Assembly (NCBI GenBank): GCA_945897515.1
Contig: CAMDFO010000022.1
Coordinates: 1-62,551, forward strand
From: Rhodoplanes serenus
Lineage (GTDB): Bacteria > Pseudomonadota > Alphaproteobacteria > Rhizobiales > Xanthobacteraceae
Length of the DNA: 62,551 nucleotides
Direction: 5' to 3'
Part shown: positions 1-9,097 of the stretch, one piece after another
Numbering within the stretch: the stretch's first letter is position 1
How the letters are laid out: each line of letters opens with the position of its first letter
The notes under the pieces: generated by a model
Database searches by the model: none
What the model was told of the DNA's origin: nothing
The model's input: the letters and a program-made list of their open reading frames with translations, nothing else
Translations under genes and position numbers: made by a program

Positions 1-66
1 GACGCCGAGGGCGGCGCGCCGCGCGGCGCGCTCCTCGTTCAGCGCTTTGAGAATATCGAGACGCAT
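1..66 (-). CDS. XdhC-family protein, second half (N-terminal 22 codons only)
   Basis: Only the first 22 codons are in the window; the gene runs off the left edge. Its ATG (64-66) overlaps the TAA of the upstream XdhC/CoxI-domain gene as TAATG, so the two are translationally coupled. The visible start, MRLDILKALNEERAARRAAL, resembles the N-terminus of the Rossmann-type XdhC domain that in rhizobia follows a separate CoxI-type domain gene. Such proteins help insert the sulfurated molybdenum cofactor into xanthine-dehydrogenase-family enzymes. The family call rests on position and this short N-terminus. Confidence 0.6.
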   Translation of the reverse strand, partial: MRLDILKALNEERAARRAALGV

Positions 67-392
67 TACTCCACCTTCTCGACGAACACCCGAATCGTAC
101 CGCCGCACGACAGCCCGACCTTCCAGGCGGTCTCGTCGGCAACGCCGAATTCCAGGGTCTTCGGCTTACCGCTTTCGATTACGTCGAGCGCCTCGGTGAC
201 CACCGCGCCCTCGACGCAGCCGCCGGACACCGAGCCCAGGAAATTGCCCTGGTCGTCGATCACCAGATTGGAGCCGATCGGCCGCGGCGCCGAGCCCCAG
301 GTTTCCACCACCGTGGCGAGCGCCACGCCGCGCCCGGACTTCCGCCAGTCCTCGGCAGCCTTGAGGATATCCTCGTCGCGCGACAAGCTCAT
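66..392 (-). CDS. XdhC/CoxI N-terminal domain protein (Mo-cofactor maturation)
   Basis: A 108-residue protein made only of the XdhC/CoxI N-terminal domain. It contains the GSAPRPIGSNLVI and GSVSGGCVEGAVV signatures and ends with a CGGTIRVFVE segment, whose Cys-Gly-Gly is typical of the family. Full-length XdhC has this domain plus a Rossmann domain; here the second part is a separate, overlapping gene. It most likely chaperones or sulfurates the molybdenum cofactor for the CoxSLM enzyme encoded upstream in the operon. The start is supported by AGGAG six bases before the ATG. A 107-bp gap containing a palindromic repeat separates it from coxE. Confidence 0.85.
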   Translation of the reverse strand: MSLSRDEDILKAAEDWRKSGRGVALATVVETWGSAPRPIGSNLVIDDQGNFLGSVSGGCVEGAVVTEALDVIESGKPKTLEFGVADETAWKVGLSCGGTIRVFVEKVE

Positions 393-420
393 GATGCGCT
401 CCTATGCCAACGTTCTCGAT

Positions 421-492
421 TGTCACCCGCGGGCTTGACCCGCGGGTCCATCCACTCCGAAGATGGGTTGCCGGGTCAAGCCCGGCAACGAC
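421..492. repeat. Paired palindromic (REP/BIME-like) repeat
   Basis: Two adjacent hairpins lie between coxE and the xdhC-like gene. 425-447 pairs acccgcggg with cccgcgggt, and 467-489 pairs gttgccggg with cccggcaac around tcaa. The core 'cgggcttgacccg' type and the paired layout resemble the elements at 2668-2754 and 22184-22294. There is no T-run, so a terminator is unlikely. It may shape mRNA stability inside the operon. Confidence 0.6.
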
Positions 493-499
493 ACCTGTT

Positions 500-1714
500 T
501 CAAGCCACGCGCCGCAACCACTCCTTCGGATCGGTCTCGCGACCGCCCATGCCCGACAGCGCCCGGCAAAGCTCCTGCATGGACTCTAGATTGTGGATCG
601 GACGCATTTCGTCAACGTGCGGCAGCATGACCTTGATGCCGCGGGCCTTGGCCTCGAAGCCGGAGAACCGCAGCAACGGGTTGAGCCAGACCAGCCGCCG
701 GCAGGAACGATGCAGCCGGTCGATCTCGAACTCCAGCCGCTCGTCCGGATCGCGTTCCAGCCCATCGGTGATCAGCAGCACCACGGCGCCCTGGGCCAGC
801 ACGCGGCGCGACCATTTCCTGTTGAACTCGGCCAGCGAAGTCGCGATCCGCGTGCCGCCCGACCAATCGAGCACCGATGCCGAGCAGGCGGCGAGCGCCT
901 CGTCCGGGTCCTTCTCCTTCAGGGCGCGGGTGACGTTGGTCAGCCGGGTGCCGAACAGGAAGGTCGAGACGCGCTTTCGCGAGTCCGATATGGCGTGCAG
1001 GAAATGCAGGAACAGGCGGGTGTACTGGCTCATCGAGCCCGAAATATCGAGCAGCGCCACCACCGGCGGAATCCGGGTGCGGCGGCCGCGGTATTTCAGG
1101 TCGATCACCGCCCCGCCCGCCTTGAGGCTCGCCCGCAGCGTGCGGCGCATATCGATGCGGTGGCCGTGCGGATGCGGCGTAAGCCTTCGCATCTTCACCT
1201 GGTCGAACGACAGCACCAGCCGCTTGATCGCATCCTTGGCGGCGGCGATCTCGGCCGCGCTCATCTGCGCGAAGTCCTTCTTCTCAAGAACCTCGCGATC
1301 GGAGACCGTGAAGCGCGCGTCGATCTCGACTTCGGATTTCTCGCGCTCGACCTTCTCGGCGCCGGAGAACAGCGCGTCCAGCACCCGTTGCGAAGCCTGC
1401 GGCGGCGCCTCGGGCACCGCGCCCGGAACCGGCGGCGACATCAGCGCCAGCAGCCGTTCGAGATAGCCGCGCTTGCGGAAGAAGATTTTGAACGCCTGGT
1501 CGAACAGCATGGAATGCTCGTGGCGCTTCACGAACACCGTATGCAGAGTCCAGTAGAAGTCCTCGCGGGTGCCGACACCGGCCGTTTGAATGGCGGTCAG
1601 CGCGTCCAGCACAGAGCCCGGGCCGACCGGGATGCCGGCCGTGCGCAGCGCGCGCGCGAAGTAGACGATGTTCTCGGCGAGACGGCCTTGCGGGTCCTGT
1701 TGCGGGGCTTGCAT
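500..1714 (-). CDS. coxE: CoxE-like VWA-domain protein
   Basis: A 404-residue protein with a C-terminal von Willebrand A domain: the MIDAS DISGSMS motif is preceded by a hydrophobic strand, and VVLLITDGLERDPDERL lies further on. In carboxydotrophs CoxE works with the MoxR ATPase CoxD in assembling the [CuSMoO2] site or otherwise maturing the molybdenum hydroxylase. I chose the internal ATG at 1714 (MQAPQQDPQGRLAENIVYFA). It sits four bases after the coxD stop, and the 26 upstream residues in this frame are Arg/Ser-rich and overlap coxD. Cytoplasmic; no signal peptide seen. Confidence 0.9.
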   Translation of the reverse strand: MQAPQQDPQGRLAENIVYFARALRTAGIPVGPGSVLDALTAIQTAGVGTREDFYWTLHTVFVKRHEHSMLFDQAFKIFFRKRGYLERLLALMSPPVPGAVPEAPPQASQRVLDALFSGAEKVEREKSEVEIDARFTVSDREVLEKKDFAQMSAAEIAAAKDAIKRLVLSFDQVKMRRLTPHPHGHRIDMRRTLRASLKAGGAVIDLKYRGRRTRIPPVVALLDISGSMSQYTRLFLHFLHAISDSRKRVSTFLFGTRLTNVTRALKEKDPDEALAACSASVLDWSGGTRIATSLAEFNRKWSRRVLAQGAVVLLITDGLERDPDERLEFEIDRLHRSCRRLVWLNPLLRFSGFEAKARGIKVMLPHVDEMRPIHNLESMQELCRALSGMGGRETDPKEWLRRVA

Positions 1715-1718
1715 CGGG

Positions 1719-2657
1719 TCACTCCGCCGCGCGCAGCTCCGCCTGAACCTGGTCGAGCAGCTCCTTGACCTTGCCGCCTTCGAGCCGCGCAATGTCGTCC
1801 TGGTATTTCAGCAGCACGCCGAGCGTGTCGGACACGGTCGCGGGATCGAGCGCCACCGTGTCGAGCTCGGAGAGAGCGGTCGCCCAGTCGAGCGTCTCGG
1901 CGACCCCCGGCGACTTGAACAGGTCCTGCTTGCGCAGCGTCTGCACGAAGCCAACCAATTGCTCCGACAGCTTCTTGCTGATGCCCGGCACCTTGGCGCG
2001 GACGATCTCAAGCTCGCGCTCGGCGGTCGGATAGCCGACCCAGTGGTAGAGGCAGCGGCGCTTGAGCGCGTCGTGGATTTCGCGGGTGCGGTTCGAGGTG
2101 ATGACCACGATCGGCGGATGCTCGGCCTTCACCGTGCCCAGCTCGGGGATCGTGACCTGGTAGTCGGCCAGCACCTCCAGCAGGAACGCCTCGAACGCTT
2201 CGTCGCTGCGATCGAGCTCGTCGATCAGCAGCACCGGCGCACCGGCAGGATCCGGCTCCAGCGCCTGGAGCAGCGGCCGCTTGATCAGGAAGCGCTCGGA
2301 GAACACGTCGCTCTGGATGCGCTTGCTGTCGTGCTCGCCCTCGACCTCGGCGGCGCGGATCGCAATCATCTGGGCGGCGTAGTTCCATTCGTAGACCGCC
2401 GAAGCGACGTCGAGACCTTCGTAGCATTGCAGCCGGATCAGCTTACGGCCGAGCGTCGACGAGAGCACCTTGGCGATCTCGGTCTTGCCGACGCCGGCCT
2501 CCCCTTCCAGGAAAATCGGCCGGTTCATCCTGAGCGCCAGGAACAGCACGGTCGCGAGCGACCGGTCGGCGAGATAATCGGCCGATCCGAGCAGCTTCAG
2601 CGTGTCGTCGATCGAGGCCGGAACGGCTCGGGATTTCTCAACTTTGTTCATGGCCAA
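1719..2657 (-). CDS. coxD: MoxR-type AAA+ ATPase, CoxD-like
   Basis: A 312-residue AAA+ ATPase of the MoxR group. Walker A GEAGVGKT is at residues 52-59, Walker B LLIDELDR near 170, and ITSNRTREIHDALKRRCLY contains sensor I and the arginine finger. MoxR ATPases pair with VWA-domain proteins, and here the next gene is exactly that (coxE, four-base spacing). The pair is known from CO dehydrogenase clusters, where it is needed to produce active enzyme from the apo form. A REP-like inverted repeat lies in the 151-bp gap toward coxM, so coxD-coxE may be expressed at a lower level than coxSLM. Confidence 0.92.
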   Translation of the reverse strand: MAMNKVEKSRAVPASIDDTLKLLGSADYLADRSLATVLFLALRMNRPIFLEGEAGVGKTEIAKVLSSTLGRKLIRLQCYEGLDVASAVYEWNYAAQMIAIRAAEVEGEHDSKRIQSDVFSERFLIKRPLLQALEPDPAGAPVLLIDELDRSDEAFEAFLLEVLADYQVTIPELGTVKAEHPPIVVITSNRTREIHDALKRRCLYHWVGYPTAERELEIVRAKVPGISKKLSEQLVGFVQTLRKQDLFKSPGVAETLDWATALSELDTVALDPATVSDTLGVLLKYQDDIARLEGGKVKELLDQVQAELRAAE

Positions 2658-2667
2658 CTATTTAACC

Positions 2668-2754
2668 CGTCATGGCCGGGCTTGTCCCGGCCATCCACGT
2701 CTTGCTGTTATGCATTCCAAGACGTGGATGCCCGGCACAAGGCCGGGCATGACG
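2668..2754. repeat. REP/BIME-like long inverted repeat
   Basis: Two 38-base arms (2668-2705 and 2717-2754) are near-perfect reverse complements separated by about 11 bases. Each arm is itself a small hairpin of the 'catggccgggcttgtcccggccatccacg' kind. It lies between coxM and coxD on the transcribed strand, with no coding frame and no T-run. The same style of element occurs at 421-492 and 22184-22294. This type of element is common in Bradyrhizobium-like genomes (family knowledge). Confidence 0.75.
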
Positions 2755-2808
2755 CCGTGAGGGTGCAATCTGCACCAACAGATAGGTCGCCGCGGGCGTG
2801 CGTGCCCG

Positions 2809-3603
2809 CTACGCCGCCGCGAGCGCCCGCTTGGCGAGCACGCCGATCAGGTGTGCGCGATATTCGGCGCTGGCGTGGATGTCGGTGTTCAGCCCATCCG
2901 GCGACACCGCGATGCCCTCGATCGACTTCGGCGCGAACCGCTTCTTGAGCGCCTCCTCGAACTGCGGCACCCGGAACACGCCGTTCGAGCCCGCGCCGGT
3001 CACGGCGACGCGGATGTCGGAGCCGCGCTTGGAGACGAACACGCCGACCAGCGCGAAGCCCGAAGCCGGATGCTTGAACTTCTGGTAGGCTGACTTCTTG
3101 GCGACCGGGAAGTTGATCTTGGTGATGATCTCTTCCGGCTCAAGCGCGGTCGAGAACATGCCGGTGAAGAAATCGTCGGCCAGGATACGGCGCTTGTTGG
3201 TGATGATGGTGGCGCCGAGCCCCAGCACCGCCGCCGGATAATCGGCGTTGGGATCGTTGTTGGCGATCGAGCCGCCAATGGTGCCGCGATGGCGCACATG
3301 GGGATCGCCGATCGAGCCCGGGACGCCGGCGAGCGCGGGCATCACGTCCTTCAGAGTTTGCGATGCGGCGACCTCGAAGTGGCGCGTCATGGCGCCGATC
3401 ACCACCGAGCGGCCCTTGACCTCGACGCCCGACATGCCCTCGACGTGGTTCATGTCGATGATCGCCGACGGGCTCGCGAGCCGCAGCTTCATCACCGGGA
3501 TCAGCGAGTGGCCGCCCGCGAGCAGCTTCGCCTCCGGATGCTTGGCGAGCAGATTGGCTGCCTGCCGGACCGTCGTGGGACGGTGATACGTAAATGCGTA
3601 CAT
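2809..3603 (-). CDS. coxM: FAD-binding medium subunit of CO-dehydrogenase-type enzyme
   Basis: A 264-residue medium subunit with the FAD-binding PCMH fold. [15 protein letters not shown] (near residues 31-45) and [18 protein letters not shown] (near 110) are the two classical flavin-binding motifs of CoxM/XdhB proteins. It carries electrons from the iron-sulfur subunit to the acceptor. Length is slightly below typical CoxM (about 285). GGGAG sits just before the ATG, and the coxL stop is 16 bases upstream, so it is cotranscribed with coxSL. The C-terminal part is the CO-dehydrogenase flavoprotein domain. Confidence 0.93.
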   Translation of the reverse strand: MYAFTYHRPTTVRQAANLLAKHPEAKLLAGGHSLIPVMKLRLASPSAIIDMNHVEGMSGVEVKGRSVVIGAMTRHFEVAASQTLKDVMPALAGVPGSIGDPHVRHRGTIGGSIANNDPNADYPAAVLGLGATIITNKRRILADDFFTGMFSTALEPEEIITKINFPVAKKSAYQKFKHPASGFALVGVFVSKRGSDIRVAVTGAGSNGVFRVPQFEEALKKRFAPKSIEGIAVSPDGLNTDIHASAEYRAHLIGVLAKRALAAA

Positions 3604-3619
3604 GGAAGTCTCCCTATTC

Positions 3620-5983
3620 CTATTCTGCTGCTTGCTGCATCTTCGCGACCCTGCGGATCGCCGCCCAGACTGCCTGGGACGTCGCCGGCATGGCCAAATC
3701 TTCGGTTCCGATCGCGTCTGTGATGGCGTTGATGACCGCGGCCGGAGCCGCGATCGCGCCGGCCTCGCCGCAGCCCTTGATGCCGAGCGGATTGCCGGGG
3801 CACTTCGTCACCGTCATGTCGACCTTGAGCGACGGCAAGTCGTCGGCGCGCGGCATGGTGTAATCCATGAACGAGCCGGACACGAGCTGGCCGTCGGAAT
3901 TGTAGACCGCGTTCTCAAGCATGGCCTGGCCGACGCCCTGCGCCACGCCGCCGTGCACCTGGCCCTCGACGATCATCGGGTTGATCACGGTGCCGAAGTC
4001 GTCGACCGCGGTCCAGCCGACGATATCGGTGTGGCCGGTCTCCGGGTCGATCTCGACCTCGCAGATGTGACAGCCTGCCGGGAAGGTGAAGTTGGTCGGA
4101 TCGTAGAACGCGCCCTCCTTCAAGCCGGGCTCGAGCTGCGCGCCGGTGAACTTGTGTGCGATATAGGCGTTGAGCGTGACCTCGCCCCAGGCCGCCGCCT
4201 TGTCGGTGCCGGCGACGGTGAACTTGCCGTCCTTGAACTCGATGTCGCCTTCGGCGGCCTCCAGCATGAAGGCCGCGACCTTCTTGGCCTTGGCCTCGAC
4301 CTTGTCGAGCGCCTTCACGATCGCCGAGATGCCGACCGCGCCTGAGCGCGAGCCGTAGGTGCCCATGCCGAACTGCACCTTGTCGGTGTCGCCATGCACG
4401 ATGCTGATGTTGTCGATCGGGATGCCGAGCCGGTCGGCGACCACTTGCGCGAACGTGGTCTCGTGGCCCTGGCCGTGCTGGTGGCAGCCGGTGAGGACTT
4501 CGACCGAGCCGGTCGGGTTGACGCGAACCTCCGCGGATTCCCACAGGCCGACGCCGGCTCCGAGCGAGCCCACGGCCTGGCTCGGCGCGATGCCGCAGGC
4601 CTCGATGTAGTTGGAATAGCCCAGGCCGCGCAGCTTGCCGACGCGCGCGCTGTCGCGCTTGCGCTTGCCGAAACCCTTCACGTCGGCGATCTCCGACGCC
4701 TTCTTCAGCGAGGCGTTATAGTCGCCGGCGTCGTAGGCCATGATCACCGGGGTCTGGTGCGGGAACGACTTGATGAAGTTGCGCCTGCGCAGGTCGGCCG
4801 GATCGATCCCCAGTTCGCGGGCGCCGACCTCGACCAGCCGCTCGACCACGAAGGTCGCCTCGGGGCGGCCTGCCCCGCGATAGGCGTCGACCGGCACGGT
4901 GTTGGTGTAGACCGCATCGACCTCGCAATAGATCGCGGGAATGTCGTACTGGCCCGACAGCAGCGTGGCGTAGAGATAGGTCGGCACCGACGACGAGAAC
5001 GTCGACATGTAGGCGCCGAGGTTGGCGACGGTCTTGACCTTGATCGCGGTGATCTTGCCGTCGTCGCCGAACGCCATCTCGGCGTGGGTGACGTGATCGC
5101 GGCCGTGCGCGTCGGTGACGAAAGCCTCGGAGCGGTCGCAGGTCCATTTCACCGGACGGCCGACGCGCTTGGAGGCCCAGAGGCAGACCACCTCCTCCGG
5201 ATAGATGAATATCTTGGAGCCGAAACCGCCGCCGACATCGGGCGCGATCACCCGCAGCTTGTGCTCGGGCGCCATGCCGACGAACGCCGCAATCACAAGG
5301 CGCGCGACGTGCGGATTCTGCGTGGTGTTCCAGAGCGTGAAGTTCTGCGTCCCGGTGTCGTAGTCGCCGATCGCGACGCGCGGCTCCATCGCGTTGGGAA
5401 CCAGCCGGTTGTTGACGATGTCGAGCCGGGTGACGTGCTTGGCCGACTTGATTGCGGCGTCCGCCGCCTTGGCGTCGCCGAGGTGCCATTGATAGATGGT
5501 GTTGTTCGGCGCCAGCTCGTGGATCGCAGCTGCCGATTGCGCCTTCGCCGGATCGATCACCGCCGGCAGCACCTCGTAGTCGACCTTGACCTTCTCGGCC
5601 GCGTCCTTGGCCTGGGCCAGTGTTTCAGCCACGACCACCGCCACCGCGTCGCCGACATGGCACGCCTTGCCGACCGCGAGCGCCGGATGCGCCGCCATCT
5701 TCATCGGCGTGCCGTCCTTGGAATTGATCATCCAGCCGCAGATGAGGTTGCCGATCTTGTCGGAAGCGAGCTCCGCGCCGGTCAGCACCTCCAGCACGCC
5801 GGGCATCCCGGAGGCGGCGGCGGTATCGATGCTCTTGATTTTGGCGTGAGCGTGCGGCGAGCGCACGAACATCGCCCGGGTCTCACCCGGACGCGTCACG
5901 TCATCGGTGTACTGGCCCTTGCCGGTAATGAAGCGGAAGTCTTCCTTGCGACGCACCGCCGCGCCGATTCCGGTCGCAGTCAT
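3620..5983 (-). CDS. coxL: Molybdopterin large subunit, form II CoxL-like
   Basis: A 787-residue molybdopterin-binding large subunit of the xanthine dehydrogenase/CO dehydrogenase family. Seen: [16 protein letters not shown] at the N-terminus, GGGFGSK for cofactor binding, AYRGAGRPE near residues 367-375, and the catalytic-Glu region GCGEAGAI near the C-terminus. Form I CO dehydrogenases carry AYRCSFR with the copper-ligand Cys; this protein has the form II signature without it. CO oxidation is therefore unproven, and another aldehyde or N-heterocycle substrate is possible. The start at 5983 has AGGAGG seven bases upstream; the longer frame adds ten atypical residues. Confidence 0.92.
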   Translation of the reverse strand: MTATGIGAAVRRKEDFRFITGKGQYTDDVTRPGETRAMFVRSPHAHAKIKSIDTAAASGMPGVLEVLTGAELASDKIGNLICGWMINSKDGTPMKMAAHPALAVGKACHVGDAVAVVVAETLAQAKDAAEKVKVDYEVLPAVIDPAKAQSAAAIHELAPNNTIYQWHLGDAKAADAAIKSAKHVTRLDIVNNRLVPNAMEPRVAIGDYDTGTQNFTLWNTTQNPHVARLVIAAFVGMAPEHKLRVIAPDVGGGFGSKIFIYPEEVVCLWASKRVGRPVKWTCDRSEAFVTDAHGRDHVTHAEMAFGDDGKITAIKVKTVANLGAYMSTFSSSVPTYLYATLLSGQYDIPAIYCEVDAVYTNTVPVDAYRGAGRPEATFVVERLVEVGARELGIDPADLRRRNFIKSFPHQTPVIMAYDAGDYNASLKKASEIADVKGFGKRKRDSARVGKLRGLGYSNYIEACGIAPSQAVGSLGAGVGLWESAEVRVNPTGSVEVLTGCHQHGQGHETTFAQVVADRLGIPIDNISIVHGDTDKVQFGMGTYGSRSGAVGISAIVKALDKVEAKAKKVAAFMLEAAEGDIEFKDGKFTVAGTDKAAAWGEVTLNAYIAHKFTGAQLEPGLKEGAFYDPTNFTFPAGCHICEVEIDPETGHTDIVGWTAVDDFGTVINPMIVEGQVHGGVAQGVGQAMLENAVYNSDGQLVSGSFMDYTMPRADDLPSLKVDMTVTKCPGNPLGIKGCGEAGAIAAPAAVINAITDAIGTEDLAMPATSQAVWAAIRRVAKMQQAAE

Positions 5984-6017
5984 GGTGGCCTCCTGTTCCG
6001 ACCTCTCGACCACTTCC

Positions 6018-6506
6018 CTATGCGGACGGCGAAGTCCCCTTCATGGCCTTGGCGCCGGCCGCGATCGCCTTCACGATGTTGTGGTAGCCGGTGCAGCGGC
6101 ACAGGTTGCCGTCGAGCTCCTGGCGAATGGTCTGCTCGTCGAGCTCGTTGCCCTTGCGATTGACCATGTCGACCGCCGCCATGACCATGCCGGGCGTGCA
6201 GAAGCCGCATTGCAAGCCGTGGTTTTCGCGGAACGCCTCCTGCATCGGGTGCAGCGGGCCGTCAGGCTGGGCGAGCCCCTCGATGGTGAGAACGTTGCAC
6301 CCCTCGGCCTGAACGGCCAGCGTGGTGCATGACTTAACCGCCTTGCCGTCGAGATGGATGACGCAGCATCCGCATTGCGAGGTGTCGCAACCCACATGCG
6401 TTCCGGTCAGGCGAAGGTTCTCGCGCAGGTACTGAACCAGCAGCGTGCGGGTCTCGACGTCTGCGCTGACAGCTTTTCCGTTCACCGTCATCGAAACGAC
6501 AGGCAT
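6018..6506 (-). CDS. coxS: 2Fe-2S small subunit of CO-dehydrogenase-type enzyme
   Basis: A 162-residue small subunit with two [2Fe-2S] domains. The plant-ferredoxin-type cluster is held by Cys40, 45, 48 and 60 ([10 protein letters not shown] then SCTTL). The C-terminal four-helix cluster is held by CGFC at 100-103 and CRC at 136-138. It passes electrons from the Mo centre in CoxL to FAD in CoxM. It is the first gene of the compact S-L-M block. GGGAGG is well placed before the ATG, and 159 bp of relatively AT-rich DNA separate it from coxG, which could hold the promoter. Confidence 0.95.
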   Translation of the reverse strand: MPVVSMTVNGKAVSADVETRTLLVQYLRENLRLTGTHVGCDTSQCGCCVIHLDGKAVKSCTTLAVQAEGCNVLTIEGLAQPDGPLHPMQEAFRENHGLQCGFCTPGMVMAAVDMVNRKGNELDEQTIRQELDGNLCRCTGYHNIVKAIAAGAKAMKGTSPSA

Positions 6507-6665
6507 GGTAGTCCTCCCAAAAAAATCCGGCTCTAACGGCCCGGTTTCCGCACTGGAAAACGAACCCGACGATCAAAACGGCACGAAACAGAACGTTTTT
6601 CGCTCAATTCCGCCTTTAGAACAAGAGCAGTGTGAACGTTGGCCGCGGGGCCGGTCAAGGCCGCT

Positions 6666-7112
6666 TCAGCCTTTGACCGCCGCGGCGAAGCGCACGAAAA
6701 AGTCGTCCGCGAGCTTCTTGGCCGCCCCGTTGACAAGCCGCTGCCCGAGTTGGGCGAGCTTGCCGCCGATCTGCGCCTCCACGTTGTAGGACAGCAGCGT
6801 ACCGCCGTCCTTGTCCGTCAGATTGACCGAGGCGCCGCCCTTGGCGAAGCCCGCGACGCCGCCGTCGCCTTCGCCGGAAATCTTGTAGCCGTTGGGCGGA
6901 TCGAGGTCGGTGAGCCGGACCTTGCCTTTGAACCGGGCCTTCACCGGACCGATCCTGTTGGTGGCGACGGCCATGAATTCGTTCTCCCCGATCACGTCCA
7001 GGGTCTCACAGCCCGGAATGCAGGACTTGAGCACCGCCGGGTCATTGAGCATCGCCCAGACCTTTTCGCGGGGAGCCGCAAGTTGCTGTTCGCCGGACAT
7101 CGTCATCGCCAT
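6666..7112 (-). CDS. coxG: CoxG-like SRPBCC protein
   Basis: A 148-residue protein of the CoxG/SRPBCC fold. The start MAMTMSGEQQLAAPREKVWAM leads into LNDPAVLKSCIPGCETLD, the CoxG signature, and the C-terminus ends in a helix around KLADDFFVRFAAAVKG. CoxG is a membrane-recruitment or lipid/quinone-binding partner of CO-dehydrogenase-type enzymes. The ATG at 7112 follows GAAGGGA by eight bases; the longer reading frame runs through non-coding-looking DNA. It lies upstream of coxS on the same strand and diverges from pcaB across a 256-bp promoter-bearing gap. Confidence 0.9.
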   Translation of the reverse strand: MAMTMSGEQQLAAPREKVWAMLNDPAVLKSCIPGCETLDVIGENEFMAVATNRIGPVKARFKGKVRLTDLDPPNGYKISGEGDGGVAGFAKGGASVNLTDKDGGTLLSYNVEAQIGGKLAQLGQRLVNGAAKKLADDFFVRFAAAVKG

Positions 7113-7368
7113 CGCTAAAATCCCTTCGCTTCCATTGCCTTCGACAACATACGCCCCCGGCTTCGCTGCACAACAGCAACCGCTGGCGCGCCCGCACACC
7201 GACCGCAGCCCGAGGCCGACGTGGCCCAAAACCCGTTCGCTTGCAAACGTGGTTAACGTCAAACCTAGCACTTTTGCTGGGGCTCGCTAAAGCGATGCGT
7301 TTGGCTGCGGCGAGCGCCGGAAATGGGGATTGGCGCGGGGCCAGGAGGCGGCTAAGGGTTTGGCCGGT

Positions 7369-9090
7369 ATGTCTGACCTGCTCGGCAGCTCTCAATTGCT
7401 TGCGCCGCTGTTCTCCAGCGCGGCGATGCGCGCCGTCATGGACGACCGCGCGCGCCTGCAGCGCATGCTCGATTTCGAGGCCGCGCTGGCGCGTGCCGAG
7501 GCCGCGCTCGGGGTGATCCCGGCAAGCGTCGCCGGCGAGATCGCCGACGCCTGCAAGGCGGAACGTTACGACATCGCGGTGCTGGCCGAAGCCGCGGCCG
7601 AAGCCGGAAATATCGCGATCCCGCTCATCAACAGCCTCACCGCCGAGGTGCGCAAGCGCGACGACAAGGCCGCAAGCTACGTCCATTGGGGTGCAACCAG
7701 CCAGGACGTTATCGACACCGCGCTGATGCTCGAGCTACGGGCCGCCATCGACGTGCTGCTCGAAGACATCGACCGCGCCACCAGGGCCTTCACCACGCTG
7801 GCCGGCAAGCATCGCCGGACCATGACATTGGCGCGCACGCATCTTCAGCACGCGCTGCCGATGCCGTTCGGACTGAAGCTCGCGGGCTACGCCGCAGCGC
7901 TCGGACGCTCGCGCGACCGGCTGCGGCGGCTGCGCCGCGAAGCGCTGGCGGTCCAATTCGGCGGCGCCGCCGGCACGCTGGCGGCGCTCGGCGAGCACGG
8001 TCTCGACGTATCCGATCGGGTGGCCGCGCTGCTCGATCTGCCGATGGCGGACGCCCCCTGGCACAGCCACCGCGACCGCCTCGCCGAAATCGCTTCCGTC
8101 TTCGCGATCCTCGCCGGCACTTGCGGCAAGATCGCGCGCGACGTCGCGCTGCTGATGCAGTCGGAGGTGGCCGAAGCGTTCGAGCCGCCCCCGCTCGGCA
8201 AGGCCAGCTCTGCGATCCTGCCGCACAAGCGCAATCCGAATAGAGCCGGACTGGCGCTATCGGCCGCCCTGGCCGCACCCAATCTCGCCGCCACGCTGCT
8301 GGCCGCGCAAATCCATGAGCATGAGCGCGCAGTGGGCGGCTGGCAGGCGGAATGGCTGACATTCCCGGCGCTCGCGCTCGTCGTGTCGGGCACGCTCCAC
8401 GCCATCGCCGATATTGCCGAGGGCCTCGAGGTCGACGTCGAGCGCATGAAAGCCAATCTTGAGCGCACCGGCGGGCTGGTCCTGGCCGAAGCCGTGTCGT
8501 TCGCGCTCGCCGAGAAAATCGGCAAGGCCGAGGCTCACGCGCTGGTCGCGAAACTGAGCCTGCAGGCCGACAAGGACAAGCGCGCGTTCCGCGAGGTGGT
8601 GGAAGCCGACACCCGGATCAAGGCGCAGCTCACCGCCGATGAGATCAGCCGGCTATTCTATCCGACCAGCTATCAAGGCTCAGCCCAGACTTTTATCGAC
8701 CGCCTGGTGGCTTCGGCGAACGGCCGCGCCATCCGCAGGCCTACCCCAGCCCAGCCGGCCGCACCCAAGGCCGAAACGGCGCCGGCCATCGTCCCCGAAC
8801 CGGCCGCGCCCGCCGTACCCGTTGCGCGAAAGCTGCCGCGCGCCACGCCGATGCCGTCGTTTGTCATCGCCCAGGGCATCGCCCCTCTGGTGAGCGAGCA
8901 CCCGGCACCCGAGGCCGACAAATCGAAGACGCCTTCCGTGACAGCACCGCCCCGCACGCCCGATCCGCGACTGGAGCCGATCGCCGCGATCGACGAATTC
9001 CTGCGAAGTGCGAACGCCTTCGCCAACAGCGGCCGCACCGAAGAACCGGCCGCTTCCGGCCCGCCCGGAAACAAGCACAAACCCACGTGA
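7369..9090 (+). CDS. pcaB: 3-carboxy-cis,cis-muconate cycloisomerase with C-terminal extension
   Basis: A 573-residue member of the fumarase/aspartase superfamily. It carries HWGATSQDVIDT near 106-117, the signature loop KASSAILPHKRNPNRAG at 278-294, and family-typical helices. PcaB cycloisomerises 3-carboxymuconate to 4-carboxymuconolactone in protocatechuate ortho-cleavage. PcaB proteins are usually about 450 residues. Here residues from about 453 onward form an extra Pro/Ala-rich, apparently disordered tail (APKAETAPAIVPEPAAPAVP). The start at 7369 is preceded by AAGGG. The pcaD ATG follows the stop by seven bases, so pcaB-pcaD-pcaC form one operon. Confidence 0.92.
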   Translation: MSDLLGSSQLLAPLFSSAAMRAVMDDRARLQRMLDFEAALARAEAALGVIPASVAGEIADACKAERYDIAVLAEAAAEAGNIAIPLINSLTAEVRKRDDKAASYVHWGATSQDVIDTALMLELRAAIDVLLEDIDRATRAFTTLAGKHRRTMTLARTHLQHALPMPFGLKLAGYAAALGRSRDRLRRLRREALAVQFGGAAGTLAALGEHGLDVSDRVAALLDLPMADAPWHSHRDRLAEIASVFAILAGTCGKIARDVALLMQSEVAEAFEPPPLGKASSAILPHKRNPNRAGLALSAALAAPNLAATLLAAQIHEHERAVGGWQAEWLTFPALALVVSGTLHAIADIAEGLEVDVERMKANLERTGGLVLAEAVSFALAEKIGKAEAHALVAKLSLQADKDKRAFREVVEADTRIKAQLTADEISRLFYPTSYQGSAQTFIDRLVASANGRAIRRPTPAQPAAPKAETAPAIVPEPAAPAVPVARKLPRATPMPSFVIAQGIAPLVSEHPAPEADKSKTPSVTAPPRTPDPRLEPIAAIDEFLRSANAFANSGRTEEPAASGPPGNKHKPT

Positions 9091-9097
9091 GGAAACG

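Noticed and set aside
420..1768. Long plus-strand frames of 348 and 391 codons
   Set aside because: They lie opposite coxE and are Arg/Ser/His-rich shadows without a ribosome site or family motif.
4394..6163. Plus-strand frame of 589 codons
   Set aside because: It is an antisense image of coxL, full of Arg, Asp, Val and Gly in the pattern produced by GC-rich codons; coxL carries all the motifs.
7234..7249. Imperfect palindrome cgttcgcttgcaaacg as an operator between coxG and pcaB
   Set aside because: Only 12 of 16 bases fit symmetry and no known Pca regulator consensus could be matched.
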